A stretch of 64,000 nt of DNA from Streptomyces sp. MP131-18 (GTDB taxonomy: Bacteria > Actinomycetota > Actinomycetes > Streptomycetales > Streptomycetaceae). Shown here piece by piece: positions 32,631 through 41,511 of the stretch; the first letter of the stretch is position 1, and each line of letters begins with the position of its first letter. The notes under the pieces are model-generated. The model ran no database searches. It saw nothing but the letters and a program-made list of their open reading frames with translations, and had not been told where the DNA came from. The DNA lies in the NCBI RefSeq assembly GCF_001984575.1, contig NZ_LZNS01000001.1, forward strand, positions 7,739,061-7,803,060. Direction: 5' to 3'. Position numbers and translations under genes: made by a program.

Positions 32631-33920
32631 ATGGGAATCGTCATTCTGCTGATCATGCTGGTCGGCGTCGTGCTGATGCTGACCCGCAAGCTCCCCACGG
32701 CGTTCGCCCTCGTCGTCCTCGGCGTCGTCATCGCCCTCGTGGTGGGCGCGCCGCTGACCGGCGAGGCCAGCGTGTTCGACACCGTGCTCCAGGAGGGCGC
32801 GGCCAAACTCGCGGCCACCATGATCGCCATTCTGCTGGGCTCCTGGCTGGGCAAGCTGCTGGACGAGACCGGCATCGCGGGCACGCTGGTCCGCAAGATC
32901 GTCGAGTTCGGCGGGGACCGCCCCACCGTGGTCGCGCTCGGCGTGCTCGCGATCTCCGCGCTCGTCGGCACCGTCACCGGCTCGGCGCCCGCCGCGATGC
33001 TCGCCGGCATCATCGGCATCCCCGCGATGATCGCGGTCGGCGTGCCCAAGGTGACGGCGGCCGGCACGATCCTGATGGGCATCGCCGCGGGCATGCCGTT
33101 CGAACTGCCGATCTGGCAGTTCTTCTCCACCGCCCTCGACCTGCCGGTCGACACCGTGCGCGGCTTCATGATGAAGCTGTTCCCGTTCGCCGCGTTCTTC
33201 GCCGTGCTGTTCGTCCTGGTGGAGACCCGGCGCCGCGGTGTGGAGCACACCTGGTCGCTGCGGTCGGTCGGGGCAGGCCAGGAGGAACGGCCCTCGCGGC
33301 GCCGCCGGCTCGGTGACGCGCCGTGGTACGCGCTGTTCACGCCCGCCGTCCCGCTCGTGCTGGCCCTGGGCTTCGAGGTCGCGATCATCCCGTCGCTGCT
33401 CGCCGGCGTGCTGTACGCACTGGTGACCACGACCCGCCCGCGCGACATGAACACCCGGCTGCTGCGCACGCTCTACGCCGGGTTCGAGGTGGCGGCCCCG
33501 CCGATCGCCCTGTTCATCGCCATCGGCGTGCTGCTGGCCGCCGTGCAGCTGCCGGACTCCATCGCCGCGCTCGAACCGCTGGTCGAGGCCGTCAGCCCGC
33601 AGAACCCGGTGCTCTTCGTGCTGATCTTCACCGCGCTCGCGCCGCTGTGCCTGTACCGGGGCCCGCTGAACGTCTACGGCCTCGGCGCCGGCATCGCGGG
33701 CGTGCTGATCGCGTCCGGCATCTACCCGGCCGTCGCGGTCCTCGGCCTGATGGCCTCCTACAACCAGGTGTTCGGGGTCGCCGACCCCACCAGCACCCAG
33801 ACGGTGTGGAGCGCGCAGTACTCCGGCGTCAGCCCGCAGCAGGTGATGATCCGCACCCTGCCGTACGTGTGGTGCGTGGCGCTCGGCGGCCTGTGCGTCA
33901 CCGCCGTGCAACACCTGTGA
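32631..33920 (+). CDS. Permease resembling GntP/ion-transporter superfamily
   Basis: A 429-residue membrane protein with about 11-12 hydrophobic helices and two internal halves, starting ATG 32631 after GAGG, 8 bp behind the HEXXH gene. Segments such as IAILLGSWLGKLLDETGIAGTLVRKI and SALVGTVTGSAPAAMLAGIIGIPAM resemble gluconate/citrate-type H+ symporters. A carboxylate or sugar-acid cargo is likely from family resemblance. It is the operon's only obvious transporter. Confidence 0.8.
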   Translation: MGIVILLIMLVGVVLMLTRKLPTAFALVVLGVVIALVVGAPLTGEASVFDTVLQEGAAKLAATMIAILLGSWLGKLLDETGIAGTLVRKIVEFGGDRPTVVALGVLAISALVGTVTGSAPAAMLAGIIGIPAMIAVGVPKVTAAGTILMGIAAGMPFELPIWQFFSTALDLPVDTVRGFMMKLFPFAAFFAVLFVLVETRRRGVEHTWSLRSVGAGQEERPSRRRRLGDAPWYALFTPAVPLVLALGFEVAIIPSLLAGVLYALVTTTRPRDMNTRLLRTLYAGFEVAAPPIALFIAIGVLLAAVQLPDSIAALEPLVEAVSPQNPVLFVLIFTALAPLCLYRGPLNVYGLGAGIAGVLIASGIYPAVAVLGLMASYNQVFGVADPTSTQTVWSAQYSGVSPQQVMIRTLPYVWCVALGGLCVTAVQHL

Positions 33921-33949
33921 GCAAGCGCCCCGTTCACCGCCGACCCCCA

Positions 33950-33973
33950 GCCGGCCGGCGTCCGCCGGCCGGC
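33950..33973. other. Intercistronic hairpin before the beta-propeller gene
   Basis: A perfect 10-bp stem GCCGGCCGGC repeated around GTCC, 29 bp after the permease stop and 53 bp before the next start. It may act as an internal attenuator or mRNA end; the last gene could have its own promoter. Confidence 0.65.
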
Positions 33974-34026
33974 CACCCACCCGACGTGACTCGACTCGAC
34001 CGCACACCGACGTAACGGAGTCAGTG

Positions 34027-35016
34027 ATGACCGTGAACCGCCGCACCTTTCTCTCCGGAGCCGCCGCGACCGGCGGGCTGCTCGCCCTCGGCCACGCCAC
34101 CGCCCCGGCCGCGGCCGCCGCGCCCGGCGGCTTCCCCGACTACACCCACCTCGGCACCCTGCTCACCCCCGGCCGGCTGTCCTACAACCCGACCGGCGAG
34201 ATCATCTTCCCGACCATCCGCGGCGTGTACGACCGGCTGTCCTCGCCGCTGGGCCGCTACTACCTCTACTACGCGCCGCACGACGCGCCCGGCGGCATCT
34301 GCCTCGCCTACGGCGACTCCATCGCCGGCCCGTTCACCGAGTACCCGCACAACCCGATCGTCTCCAACGACTGGGCGCCGCACTACTCGGTCAGCCACGT
34401 CTCCTCCCCGCACGTCATGTGGCACGAGGAGGAGCGCGAGATGTGGCTGTACTTCCACGGTGAGAACACCACGACGCGGCTCGCCCGTTCGGCGAACGGC
34501 GTGGACTTCACCTACGACCGGGTCGTCCTCACCACCGCCATGCTGCCCGCCGGCACCACAGAGGCGTCCTATGCGCGGGTGTTCCGGCACGACCTGCCCG
34601 GCCGCGGGGCGCGCTACGTCATGCTGTTCATGCTCAACACCGCGGCCAACCACCGCTCGATCGGGTGGGGCTGGTCGCCGGACGGGCGGAGTTGGACGTT
34701 CGCCCAGCAGCCGCTGATCCGGTACTCCGACGTCGGCGTGAACGACCTCAGCGGCCCGCACCTGCTGACCCGCAACGGCTCGGCGTACGTCGTCTACCAC
34801 ACCGACAAGGCGCACGGGGGCACCATGCGCATCACCGAGGTCGGCAACGACTTCGGCCTGCGCAACCATCTGGGCGTCTTCTACCGCCCGTTGTCCGGCG
34901 CGCCCGACAACGGGCGGGCCGCGGCCCCGTCGTTCGGCACCGACCGCGGCGTGCCGTACATGGTCTACGAGGCGGGCGACCGGCTGGCCGGCAGCATCGC
35001 CGTCGCGCGCGGCTGA
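34027..35016 (+). CDS. Tat-exported five-bladed beta-propeller protein, GH43/GH117-like
   Basis: A 329-residue exported protein. ATG 34027 follows CGGAG, and the Tat signal is NRRTFLSGAAATGGLLALGHATAPAAAAA. The mature domain has beta-propeller blades of the GH43/GH68/GH117 type, for example YYLYYAPHDAPGGICLAYGDSIAGPF, SSPHVMWHEEEREMWLYFHG, TRLARSANGVDFTYD, and DLSGPHLLTRNGSAYVVYH. It is probably a secreted glycosidase or sugar-binding protein that releases the operon's substrate. I cannot assign a catalytic acid/base confidently, so the enzyme family is tentative. Confidence 0.78.
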   Translation: MTVNRRTFLSGAAATGGLLALGHATAPAAAAAPGGFPDYTHLGTLLTPGRLSYNPTGEIIFPTIRGVYDRLSSPLGRYYLYYAPHDAPGGICLAYGDSIAGPFTEYPHNPIVSNDWAPHYSVSHVSSPHVMWHEEEREMWLYFHGENTTTRLARSANGVDFTYDRVVLTTAMLPAGTTEASYARVFRHDLPGRGARYVMLFMLNTAANHRSIGWGWSPDGRSWTFAQQPLIRYSDVGVNDLSGPHLLTRNGSAYVVYHTDKAHGGTMRITEVGNDFGLRNHLGVFYRPLSGAPDNGRAAAPSFGTDRGVPYMVYEAGDRLAGSIAVARG

Positions 35017-35027
35017 CCGCCGGTGCC

Positions 35028-35063
35028 CCCGGCCGCGGCGGAACGCGTCCCGCCGCGGCCGGG
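35028..35063. terminator. Bidirectional hairpin ending the LacI operon
   Basis: A 14-bp perfect stem (35028-35041 with 35050-35063) with an 8-nt loop between the beta-propeller gene and the convergent LAL regulator. It marks the operon/cluster boundary. Confidence 0.85.
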
Positions 35064-35077
35064 CCGCATCCGGCCGC

Positions 35078-37957
35078 TCACGACCTGAGCCGGATCAGGT
35101 CCACCCGCGAACGCAGGCCCAGCTTCCGGTAGACCTGCCGCAGATGGAAGCCGACGGTGTGCGGCGAGACGAACAACTGGCTGGCGACCTGCCGGTTGGT
35201 GAGACCGCCGGCCACCAGCTCGGCCACCCGCCGCTCCGCCTTCGTCAGACTGTCCCAGCCGGACATCGGGCGCTTGGCGTGCTTCCAGTGCCGGCGCCGC
35301 ACGCCGAGGTGGCGCAACTCCCGCCGGACGCGGGCGCCGTCCCGCTCCCCGTCCAGGGCGCCGTAGCCGTTCATCGAGCGCTCCAGCTCGCAGATCGCGG
35401 CCTCGCGGTCGCCGTGGGCCAGCAGCAGCCGGGCCCGGTCCTCCGCCGCCGCCGCACGCGCCCACGGGTCCTGGTGCGCCCGGCTGACCTGCGCCAGGGC
35501 CTCGACATCGCTTTCGAACAGCGCCCTGGCGTGGACCGCCGCGGTGCCCAGCGCGCGCAACTCCCTGCTGTGCCGCCGCAGTGACTCCACCGTGTCCACG
35601 GCCGAGCGGGCCATGTCCTGGCGGCGCGCCTCCAGCGCCCAGCGCACGCAACTCGCCGCGGCCGACAGGTCTTCGAGCAGCAATTCGTGCCGCGCCTCAG
35701 GGCTGGCCCACACCCCGGACAGGTGGTCGATCGCCGCCGCGGGGCCGCTCCTGGCCTCGGCGATCTGCGCGCCGAGCAGCTGGCGCATCGCGCGCCACGG
35801 CCGGGCCGAGTCCTCCGGGCAGCACTCCTGGAGGGCGCCCAGGTGGGCCTCGGCCTCGCCGAGCAGGCCGCGCCGCAGCGCGACGAGCGCGCGCACCCGC
35901 CACGCCTGGGGCGCGAGCATCGGCAGGCAGAGCCCGCCGCCCGCGGCGAGCCCGGCCCGTGCGTCCTCGTCGGCCTCGCCGAGGCGGCCGTACGCGAGGT
36001 GAACGGGCGCCCGCAGCAAGGCCGCCACGGCCGGCGCGGTGGCCGCGGGGCCGAGTCGCGCCGCGGTCCTCGCCACGTCCAGCGCCTCCTCGAACTCGCC
36101 GGCTCTGGTGAGCATCGGCACCAGCAGCCAGCGCGGATCGAGCAGTCTGATCCCCTGCGGCAGCTGATCCAGCTCGCCGGCCTCCCGCAGCAGCCGGATC
36201 GCCTCGCCCGCCTGCCCGTCCCGCCACCGCTTGAGGGCCCGCACGGTCAGCGCGCCCGCCTGCACCGCGCGCGGGTGCCCGGCGCGGCTGCCGAGCAGCC
36301 GCTCGGCGTGCTCGGTGGCCGCCGGGCCGTCGGTCAGGCAGTGCGCGGCGAGCCGCGAGACCTCGGCGCGTTCCTGGTGCTCGGACGCCTCGGGCGCCAC
36401 GGCCAGGGCGTCGCCCGCGGCCCGACCCGCCTCGTGCGCCTTCCCGTTGAGCAGCAGGGCGACCGAGAGCCAGGTGCGGAACGCGGCCACGGAGTCGGCG
36501 TGTCCCGCGGCGGCAGGCTCCCCGGCGAACGCCGCCACCTCACCCATGGCACCCTGCGCGAACTCGACGGCCCGGTCGGCCGCCCCCGCCCTGACGAACG
36601 CCTCGGTCGCCGTCGCGGCGAGGCCGGTCCACTCCGGCTGCTGGGACGACAGCAGCTTCATGCCCTGCCGCGCCAGGGAGGCCGCGGTCAGGGGCTCGGT
36701 GGCGAGCATCCGGCCGACGGCGCGGGCGATGATCAGTACGGCCTCCGTGTCCCCCGGCTGCGCGACGTGCGCGACGTGCAGCGCCGCCGCCTCGACCCCG
36801 TCCGGCCGCGACAGCAGCATCGTCGCGGCCTGCCGGTGCAGCAGGGCCCGCATCGGCGGCGGCACCGAGTCGAGGACGACCCGCCACAGCGCGTCGCTGC
36901 GGAACGCGAAGTCGGTCACGCGGCAGATCAGCAGCCCGCGGGCGATCGCCTCGTCCAGGGCCGTGAGCAGGTCGGCGGGCGACTCGTCGAGCAGGGCCAG
37001 CAGGTCGGTCGGTGTGAAGGGTGAGCCGAGCACGGCCGCCAGCTTCAGGACCTTGGTGGTGAAGGGGGACAGCGAACGCAGGTCCTGCCGGACGATCGCC
37101 GCGAAGCTTTCGGGAACCGGGTCGGGAGTGCGCACGCCCTCCGGCTGCCGGGGCGCGGGCACGGGGGCGCCCGTGACGCGGGCGACGCCGTCGGTGATCT
37201 GGACGTCCCCCTCGGCCAGGAGCGCGCGGGCCAGCTCGATCACCGCGCGGGGCCGGGCACCGACACTCTCGGCGAGCAGCGTGATCGACGTGTGGGGGGT
37301 GGCGCCGAGGTGGTCGGCGACGACGTCGGCCGCGGCCTTTCCGGAGAGCGGCCCCAGCACGGGCACGCGCTCGACGGCCAGTTTGCCCAGGCCGACCTCC
37401 GTCAGCCCGCGGTGCGCGCCGGGTCCTTCGGTGCCCGAGGCCAGCAGCCACAGCACGGGGCGCGCGCCGAGCTGGCCGATGAGGTCGCCGAGGCCGACCA
37501 GGGCCGACAGGTCGGCCAGATGCAGGTCGTCCAGCACCACGAGCACGTGGCCGTGCTCCAGCGCCTCGCGCAGGCGTGCGCGGATCTCCCTGGCGAACGA
37601 GGGGCCGACGGGCGCGGGGGAGCCGCTGTCCGCCGAGCCGAGCCGGTGCACCTGGCCGGTGAGGGAGGCGGGGACGGCGCCGAGGAGGGCGTCGGAGGTC
37701 GCGGAGATGCCGCTCACGACGGCGAGGCCGCTGCGCACGGCCATGCCGACCGACTCGATCAGCAGCCGGGTCTTGCCCGTCCCCTGGCCGGATTCGAGCA
37801 GCAGCACCCTGCCGTGGCCGGTGCGGCCGACCGCCTGGAAGCCGGCCGCGATGTGTGCCATCTGCTTTTCCCGTCCCCGCAACGGGCGCAATGGCGACCG
37901 CCTGTTCGGTCCGCTTACCTTGTGATTGCCTCGATCATATGATTTCGACGTGTTCAC
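35078..37957 (-). CDS. LAL-type LuxR-family regulator of the indolocarbazole cluster
   Basis: Large ATP-binding LuxR activator of 959 residues. The N-terminal AAA module carries a Walker A LLLESGQGTGKTRLL near residue 55 and a Walker B VLVVLDDLHLAD near residue 140. A long helical/TPR-like middle follows, then a C-terminal LuxR HTH LTKAERRVAELVAGGLTNRQVASQLFVSPHTVGFHL. GTG 37957 is chosen because AAGGGG stands 5 nt upstream; a TTG 3 bp earlier is possible. It is the left-most gene of the secondary-metabolite cluster and the only regulator in it, similar in type to pathway activators such as RebR. The hairpin in its leader may affect translation. Confidence 0.88.
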   Translation of the reverse strand: MNTSKSYDRGNHKVSGPNRRSPLRPLRGREKQMAHIAAGFQAVGRTGHGRVLLLESGQGTGKTRLLIESVGMAVRSGLAVVSGISATSDALLGAVPASLTGQVHRLGSADSGSPAPVGPSFAREIRARLREALEHGHVLVVLDDLHLADLSALVGLGDLIGQLGARPVLWLLASGTEGPGAHRGLTEVGLGKLAVERVPVLGPLSGKAAADVVADHLGATPHTSITLLAESVGARPRAVIELARALLAEGDVQITDGVARVTGAPVPAPRQPEGVRTPDPVPESFAAIVRQDLRSLSPFTTKVLKLAAVLGSPFTPTDLLALLDESPADLLTALDEAIARGLLICRVTDFAFRSDALWRVVLDSVPPPMRALLHRQAATMLLSRPDGVEAAALHVAHVAQPGDTEAVLIIARAVGRMLATEPLTAASLARQGMKLLSSQQPEWTGLAATATEAFVRAGAADRAVEFAQGAMGEVAAFAGEPAAAGHADSVAAFRTWLSVALLLNGKAHEAGRAAGDALAVAPEASEHQERAEVSRLAAHCLTDGPAATEHAERLLGSRAGHPRAVQAGALTVRALKRWRDGQAGEAIRLLREAGELDQLPQGIRLLDPRWLLVPMLTRAGEFEEALDVARTAARLGPAATAPAVAALLRAPVHLAYGRLGEADEDARAGLAAGGGLCLPMLAPQAWRVRALVALRRGLLGEAEAHLGALQECCPEDSARPWRAMRQLLGAQIAEARSGPAAAIDHLSGVWASPEARHELLLEDLSAAASCVRWALEARRQDMARSAVDTVESLRRHSRELRALGTAAVHARALFESDVEALAQVSRAHQDPWARAAAAEDRARLLLAHGDREAAICELERSMNGYGALDGERDGARVRRELRHLGVRRRHWKHAKRPMSGWDSLTKAERRVAELVAGGLTNRQVASQLFVSPHTVGFHLRQVYRKLGLRSRVDLIRLRS

Positions 37958-37970
37958 CAAGGCCCCTTAT

Positions 37971-37999
37971 GCTCGCCGGGACTTGCGGGTCCGGCGAGC
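37971..37999. promoter_or_regulatory. Leader hairpin directly upstream of the LAL ribosome site
   Basis: A 9-bp perfect stem (GCTCGCCGG with CCGGCGAGC, 11-nt loop) begins 4 nt upstream of the AAGGGG ribosome site. It could influence translation of the regulator. Confidence 0.45.
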
Positions 38000-38153
38000 G
38001 ACAACCCTATCAAATGAAGCGCCGACGAAACAATGAGTTCCCCGGTGGGCAGGGGCGGAAAACCGTATAACGACACTGGTCCGGGGGATGCCCGGCGAGC
38101 TGGTGCTGAGGTGCGGTTCCGTGGCCTGTTGTTCTCTTTTCTTTGCGGGCTTT

Positions 38154-39767
38154 CTATTTCCTGCTGTGGTCGTTCGTTGAGATGTCCCTATCGTATGCAG
38201 AATTATTTTCTTCGTCCGTAGTTCCGGGTCCGGCCGCCAGCCCGGGACCGCTCAGAAAACCGAGCAGCCGTTCGGCCGATTCCAGCGGCACCCGCAGTCC
38301 GCGGCAGGCCGCAGCCGACCTGGCCACCGGATCGGCGCACCACAGCCCGAACGCCGCCGCCGCGAGCAGTCCGGCCGGATCGCTCGCGTCGGCCAGCACC
38401 AGACCCGCCCCGCAGCACAGCACCGCCGTCCCCGCGGCCTGCGCAAGCCCCGGCACCAGCCGGCGGCGGCGCACGGCGCGCGGGTCGGTCCGCAGCGCCC
38501 GCAGAGCGGGCCCCGCCGAGGGCGCGAGGCACAGCGCCGCCAGGGCGATCCGCCAGTCGAGGAACAGCAGCGCTCCGATCGCCGCCACCGGCATCAGCAC
38601 CGCGCCCACCATCGACCGCAGGTGATGGACGAACAGCCCGGACGTCGCCACCACATCCACCGTGCCGACCCGCGACAGCGCCGTGACGCGCTCCCCGTCC
38701 GGCCGGATCTCCGGCCCCGCCAGCAACCGGTCGAGGAAGCGGTGGGACAGCAGGCGGGCGATCCCCACCCCCGTCGACTGGTAGATGCCGAGCGTCAGAC
38801 GCAGCGACACCAGATGGACGACGACCAGGGCGGCCAGCGCCCACAGCCACGGGCGCGCGGCGGCGCCGTCACCGTCGAGCAGCCGGGACAGGCCGGCCGC
38901 GGCCGGCACCAGGGCCGCCACCTCGGTGAGCACCGTGACGGCCGCACAGGCGCTCATCCGGCCCAGCGGTCCCGAGGTCAGCGGCCCCGTCACCGCCCGG
39001 GCCCGCGGCAGCACCTGGCCGTCGCCCCGCCGCGAGCCGACCGCCCGCTCCTCCCGGTCCGGCGTTCCCGGAGCCCCGCGAGCCGACTCGCTCAGCTTGG
39101 CGGCGCAGGCCCCGGCCAGCGGCGCGAACAGCGCGCAGGCGAGCACCTGTTCGCCTGGCGTGTCCAGGGCCGCCCCGGCCACCAGGACCACGGTGATCAG
39201 GGTCAGCGGGGAGAACGCCCCCTCGGTGATCCAGGCCCGCGGAACCATGCGCCGGGTCTGGGCGAAGAACACGTCGTGGAAGCGGTCCACCGTCGCAAGC
39301 TGCTGGAGCCGCACGATCCCGGTCCTGCCGGAGGAACGGATGACCGGCAGCGAACGGGCCGTGTGCACGATGCCGCGTGTCACGTGGACCATCACCGCGT
39401 TCGCCGTGGCCGCGCCCCGCGTGTGCAGCCCTGCCGCATGCCAGGCGGTGACGCCGCCGATCAGCAGCGGAACCGTTGCGCAGGCGGCGAGTGCGGGATC
39501 GGCCCACAGCAGACCGGCCACGGCCACGCACCCGGCGGCCGCGGTCTCCGGCGCCTCCGGCCGCCCGACCCGCGGAACGGAGGGCACCAGCAGCCGGCAC
39601 GCCAGGGCCAGGACGGCGAGTGCCGCGGCCCACCGGACGGCGGACGAGTCGGGCCCGCCGTCCGCGAACACCAGGAACCCGAGGACCGCGAGACCGGTCG
39701 GCGGGGCAAGACGGGCGAGAGCGGCGGCCGTTCCGTCGGCCAGCCGGGGCAGGAGTGCGTTGGCCAT
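38154..39767 (-). CDS. Polytopic membrane protein resembling two fused ABC-exporter TMDs without NBDs
   Basis: A 537-residue membrane protein in two halves. The second half (about residues 240-480) contains LGIYQSTGVGIARLLSHRFLDRLLAG, GTVDVVATSGLFVHHLRSMVGAVLMPVAAIGALLFLDWRIALAALCLAP, closely like ABC type-1 exporter membrane domains. The first half ends with VIRSSGRTGIVRLQQLATVDRFHDVFF, like their coupling-loop region. No Walker A, signature or Walker B sequence is present. The C-terminal tail is acidic/polar and AT-rich in codons. ATG 39767 has a poor ribosome site. It lies between the LAL regulator and the biosynthetic genes and may be the export/self-resistance component, possibly with an ATPase encoded elsewhere. 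Confidence 0.65.
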   Translation of the reverse strand: MANALLPRLADGTAAALARLAPPTGLAVLGFLVFADGGPDSSAVRWAAALAVLALACRLLVPSVPRVGRPEAPETAAAGCVAVAGLLWADPALAACATVPLLIGGVTAWHAAGLHTRGAATANAVMVHVTRGIVHTARSLPVIRSSGRTGIVRLQQLATVDRFHDVFFAQTRRMVPRAWITEGAFSPLTLITVVLVAGAALDTPGEQVLACALFAPLAGACAAKLSESARGAPGTPDREERAVGSRRGDGQVLPRARAVTGPLTSGPLGRMSACAAVTVLTEVAALVPAAAGLSRLLDGDGAAARPWLWALAALVVVHLVSLRLTLGIYQSTGVGIARLLSHRFLDRLLAGPEIRPDGERVTALSRVGTVDVVATSGLFVHHLRSMVGAVLMPVAAIGALLFLDWRIALAALCLAPSAGPALRALRTDPRAVRRRRLVPGLAQAAGTAVLCCGAGLVLADASDPAGLLAAAAFGLWCADPVARSAAACRGLRVPLESAERLLGFLSGPGLAAGPGTTDEENNSAYDRDISTNDHSRK

Positions 39768-40050
39768 ACCGGTTGATCAACTCCCGTGTGCGGTGGTGGT
39801 GGTACGCGGAGGCGGTGACCGCACGACGCCCGGAGCGTAGCGGTGCGGACACGTACGGCACAGGGCGGGCCGGGGCCGCGCGCAGGAACCTGCACGGCCG
39901 CGTGGGGTGGAGCTCCGCACCGCGCCCGGCGGGCCCCCGGCGACCTGCGGAAGCCCGCCGTGTGCCGCCCCCGGCGAGGGATGTGGCCGCCGTCCGCGGA
40001 TCAGCAGAATCGGGATGCGCTGGGCAGGGCAGGGAAGGGGGCGCAACCGC

Positions 40051-41511
40051 GTGGACAGGTTCGACGTGACGCCGACGGGACGGAACGGCAGGGCGACGGT
40101 CGCGGTACTCGGGGCCGGGATCAGCGGCCTCGTGGCCGCCTACGAATTACAGCGGCTCGGCCACGAGGTCGACGTGCTGGAGGCCGACGAGCGGATCGGC
40201 GGGCGGGTGTTCACCCACCGGTTCGCCGGACAGGACGGGCCGTTCGCGGAGCTGGGGGCCATGCGCATCCCCGTGGACCACCACCTGACACTGCGCTACG
40301 TCGACACCCTGGGGCTGCGCGGCAGGCTGCGGCCGTTCCGCAATGTGCTGAGCGATCCGGACAACCTGCTGCGCGTGGGGGACGAACTGGTCCGGGTGCG
40401 GAACGCCGCGAAGCCGCTCATCCGGTACACCGAGGAGCTGGCGGGCGGCCGTTCGCACCGGCCCGAGGCGCTGCTGCTCGTCGGCTGGCTGCACGCGACC
40501 GTGCGGGCGCTCGCCCCGCGCGAGCTGCGCGAACTCGTCCGCCGCGACACCGGCAAGCTGCTCGCCGCGGCCGGGCGCCTCGACCTGACGCCCTACCTGA
40601 AGGACGACCGGCCCGACCTCGGCGCCGCGCTGCGCCGCCACCCCGAGCTGTGGGGGGCGTGCAGCGGCAGGCTCCAGAGCTTCCTCGACGACCTGATCCG
40701 CGAATCGGGCACCGGCATGTGCCACCTGGCGGGCGGCATGGACCAGCTGACCGAGGGCCTGGCCGCGCGGCTGCGCCGGCCGGTGCTCACCGGCCACGCG
40801 ATCTCCGGTATCGACGTGCGGCGCGACGAGGTGCGCGTGCGGCTCGGCCGGCAAGGCCGCGCCGTCGGCTACCCCGTGGTGCTGTGCACCATTCCCTTCG
40901 CCGTGCTGCGCCATCTGCCGCTGACCGGCGTCGAGGCGGACAAGCTCGACGTCATAAGTACCCTCGACTACAGCCCGGCCACCAAGGTGGGGGTGCACTG
41001 CCGGCGCGCCTTCTGGGCCGACCAGGGCATCACCGGCGGCGGCTCGGCCCCCGGTGGGCGGGTGCGCCAGACCTACTACGGGACGACGGGCAAGGACCCG
41101 TCGCGCGGCGCCGCACTGCTGGGCAGCTACACCATCGCCGAGGACGCCGACCTCCTCGGCCGGCTGTCCGAGCCCGCCCGCCACGCCGCGGTCCTTCAAG
41201 AACTGCGCGATCTGCACCCCGAGTTCGGGCGACCAGGGATGGTGCGCGACGTCGTCAGCGTGGCGTGGGGCGAACGCCCCTGGCACCGCGGCTGCGCCGC
41301 CCGCCGCTGGGGCATGTCGGCGACGGCCCTCGCCCGCGAGGTGGAGCGGGCCGCACGTCCCCAGGGCCGCCTGTTCTTCGCGGGCGAGCACTGCTCACCG
41401 GCACCCGCGTGGCTCAACGCGGGCATCGCATCCACCCTGGAGGCGGTGCCGCGCATCGACGACCTCGCCCGGCGCACCGGTGCCTGGTACGACGCGGGGA
41501 GGTCGGCGTGA
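40051..41511 (+). CDS. rebO-like: FAD-dependent L-tryptophan oxidase, RebO/StaO-like
   Basis: First enzyme of indolocarbazole assembly: oxidises (chloro)tryptophan to the indole-3-pyruvate imine. It has 486 residues with an amine-oxidase fold: AVLGAGISGLVAAYELQRLGHEVDVLEADERIGGRV at residues 18-53, ELGAMRIP, and a C-terminal FFAGEHCSPAPAWLNAGIASTLEAV. GTG 40051 is preceded by AAGGGGG. The product assignment rests on the next gene, a RebD/StaD homologue, with which it overlaps by GTGA. Codon 33 (40147-40149) is TTA, the rare leucine codon read by the bldA tRNA. VioA-type or other amine oxidases share the fold. Confidence 0.88.
   Translation: MDRFDVTPTGRNGRATVAVLGAGISGLVAAYELQRLGHEVDVLEADERIGGRVFTHRFAGQDGPFAELGAMRIPVDHHLTLRYVDTLGLRGRLRPFRNVLSDPDNLLRVGDELVRVRNAAKPLIRYTEELAGGRSHRPEALLLVGWLHATVRALAPRELRELVRRDTGKLLAAAGRLDLTPYLKDDRPDLGAALRRHPELWGACSGRLQSFLDDLIRESGTGMCHLAGGMDQLTEGLAARLRRPVLTGHAISGIDVRRDEVRVRLGRQGRAVGYPVVLCTIPFAVLRHLPLTGVEADKLDVISTLDYSPATKVGVHCRRAFWADQGITGGGSAPGGRVRQTYYGTTGKDPSRGAALLGSYTIAEDADLLGRLSEPARHAAVLQELRDLHPEFGRPGMVRDVVSVAWGERPWHRGCAARRWGMSATALAREVERAARPQGRLFFAGEHCSPAPAWLNAGIASTLEAVPRIDDLARRTGAWYDAGRSA

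Noticed and set aside
26949..35016. A conventional hydantoin or 5-oxoproline utilisation operon.
   Set aside because: The B subunit and any hydantoin racemase/carbamoylase are absent, while a LacI regulator and an exported propeller protein are present.
39843..41507. An in-frame N-terminal extension of the chromopyrrolate synthase.
   Set aside because: It is a shadow of the oxidase gene in another frame; the GTG at 41508 with GGGGAGG and the length of RebD/VioB homologues fix the start.
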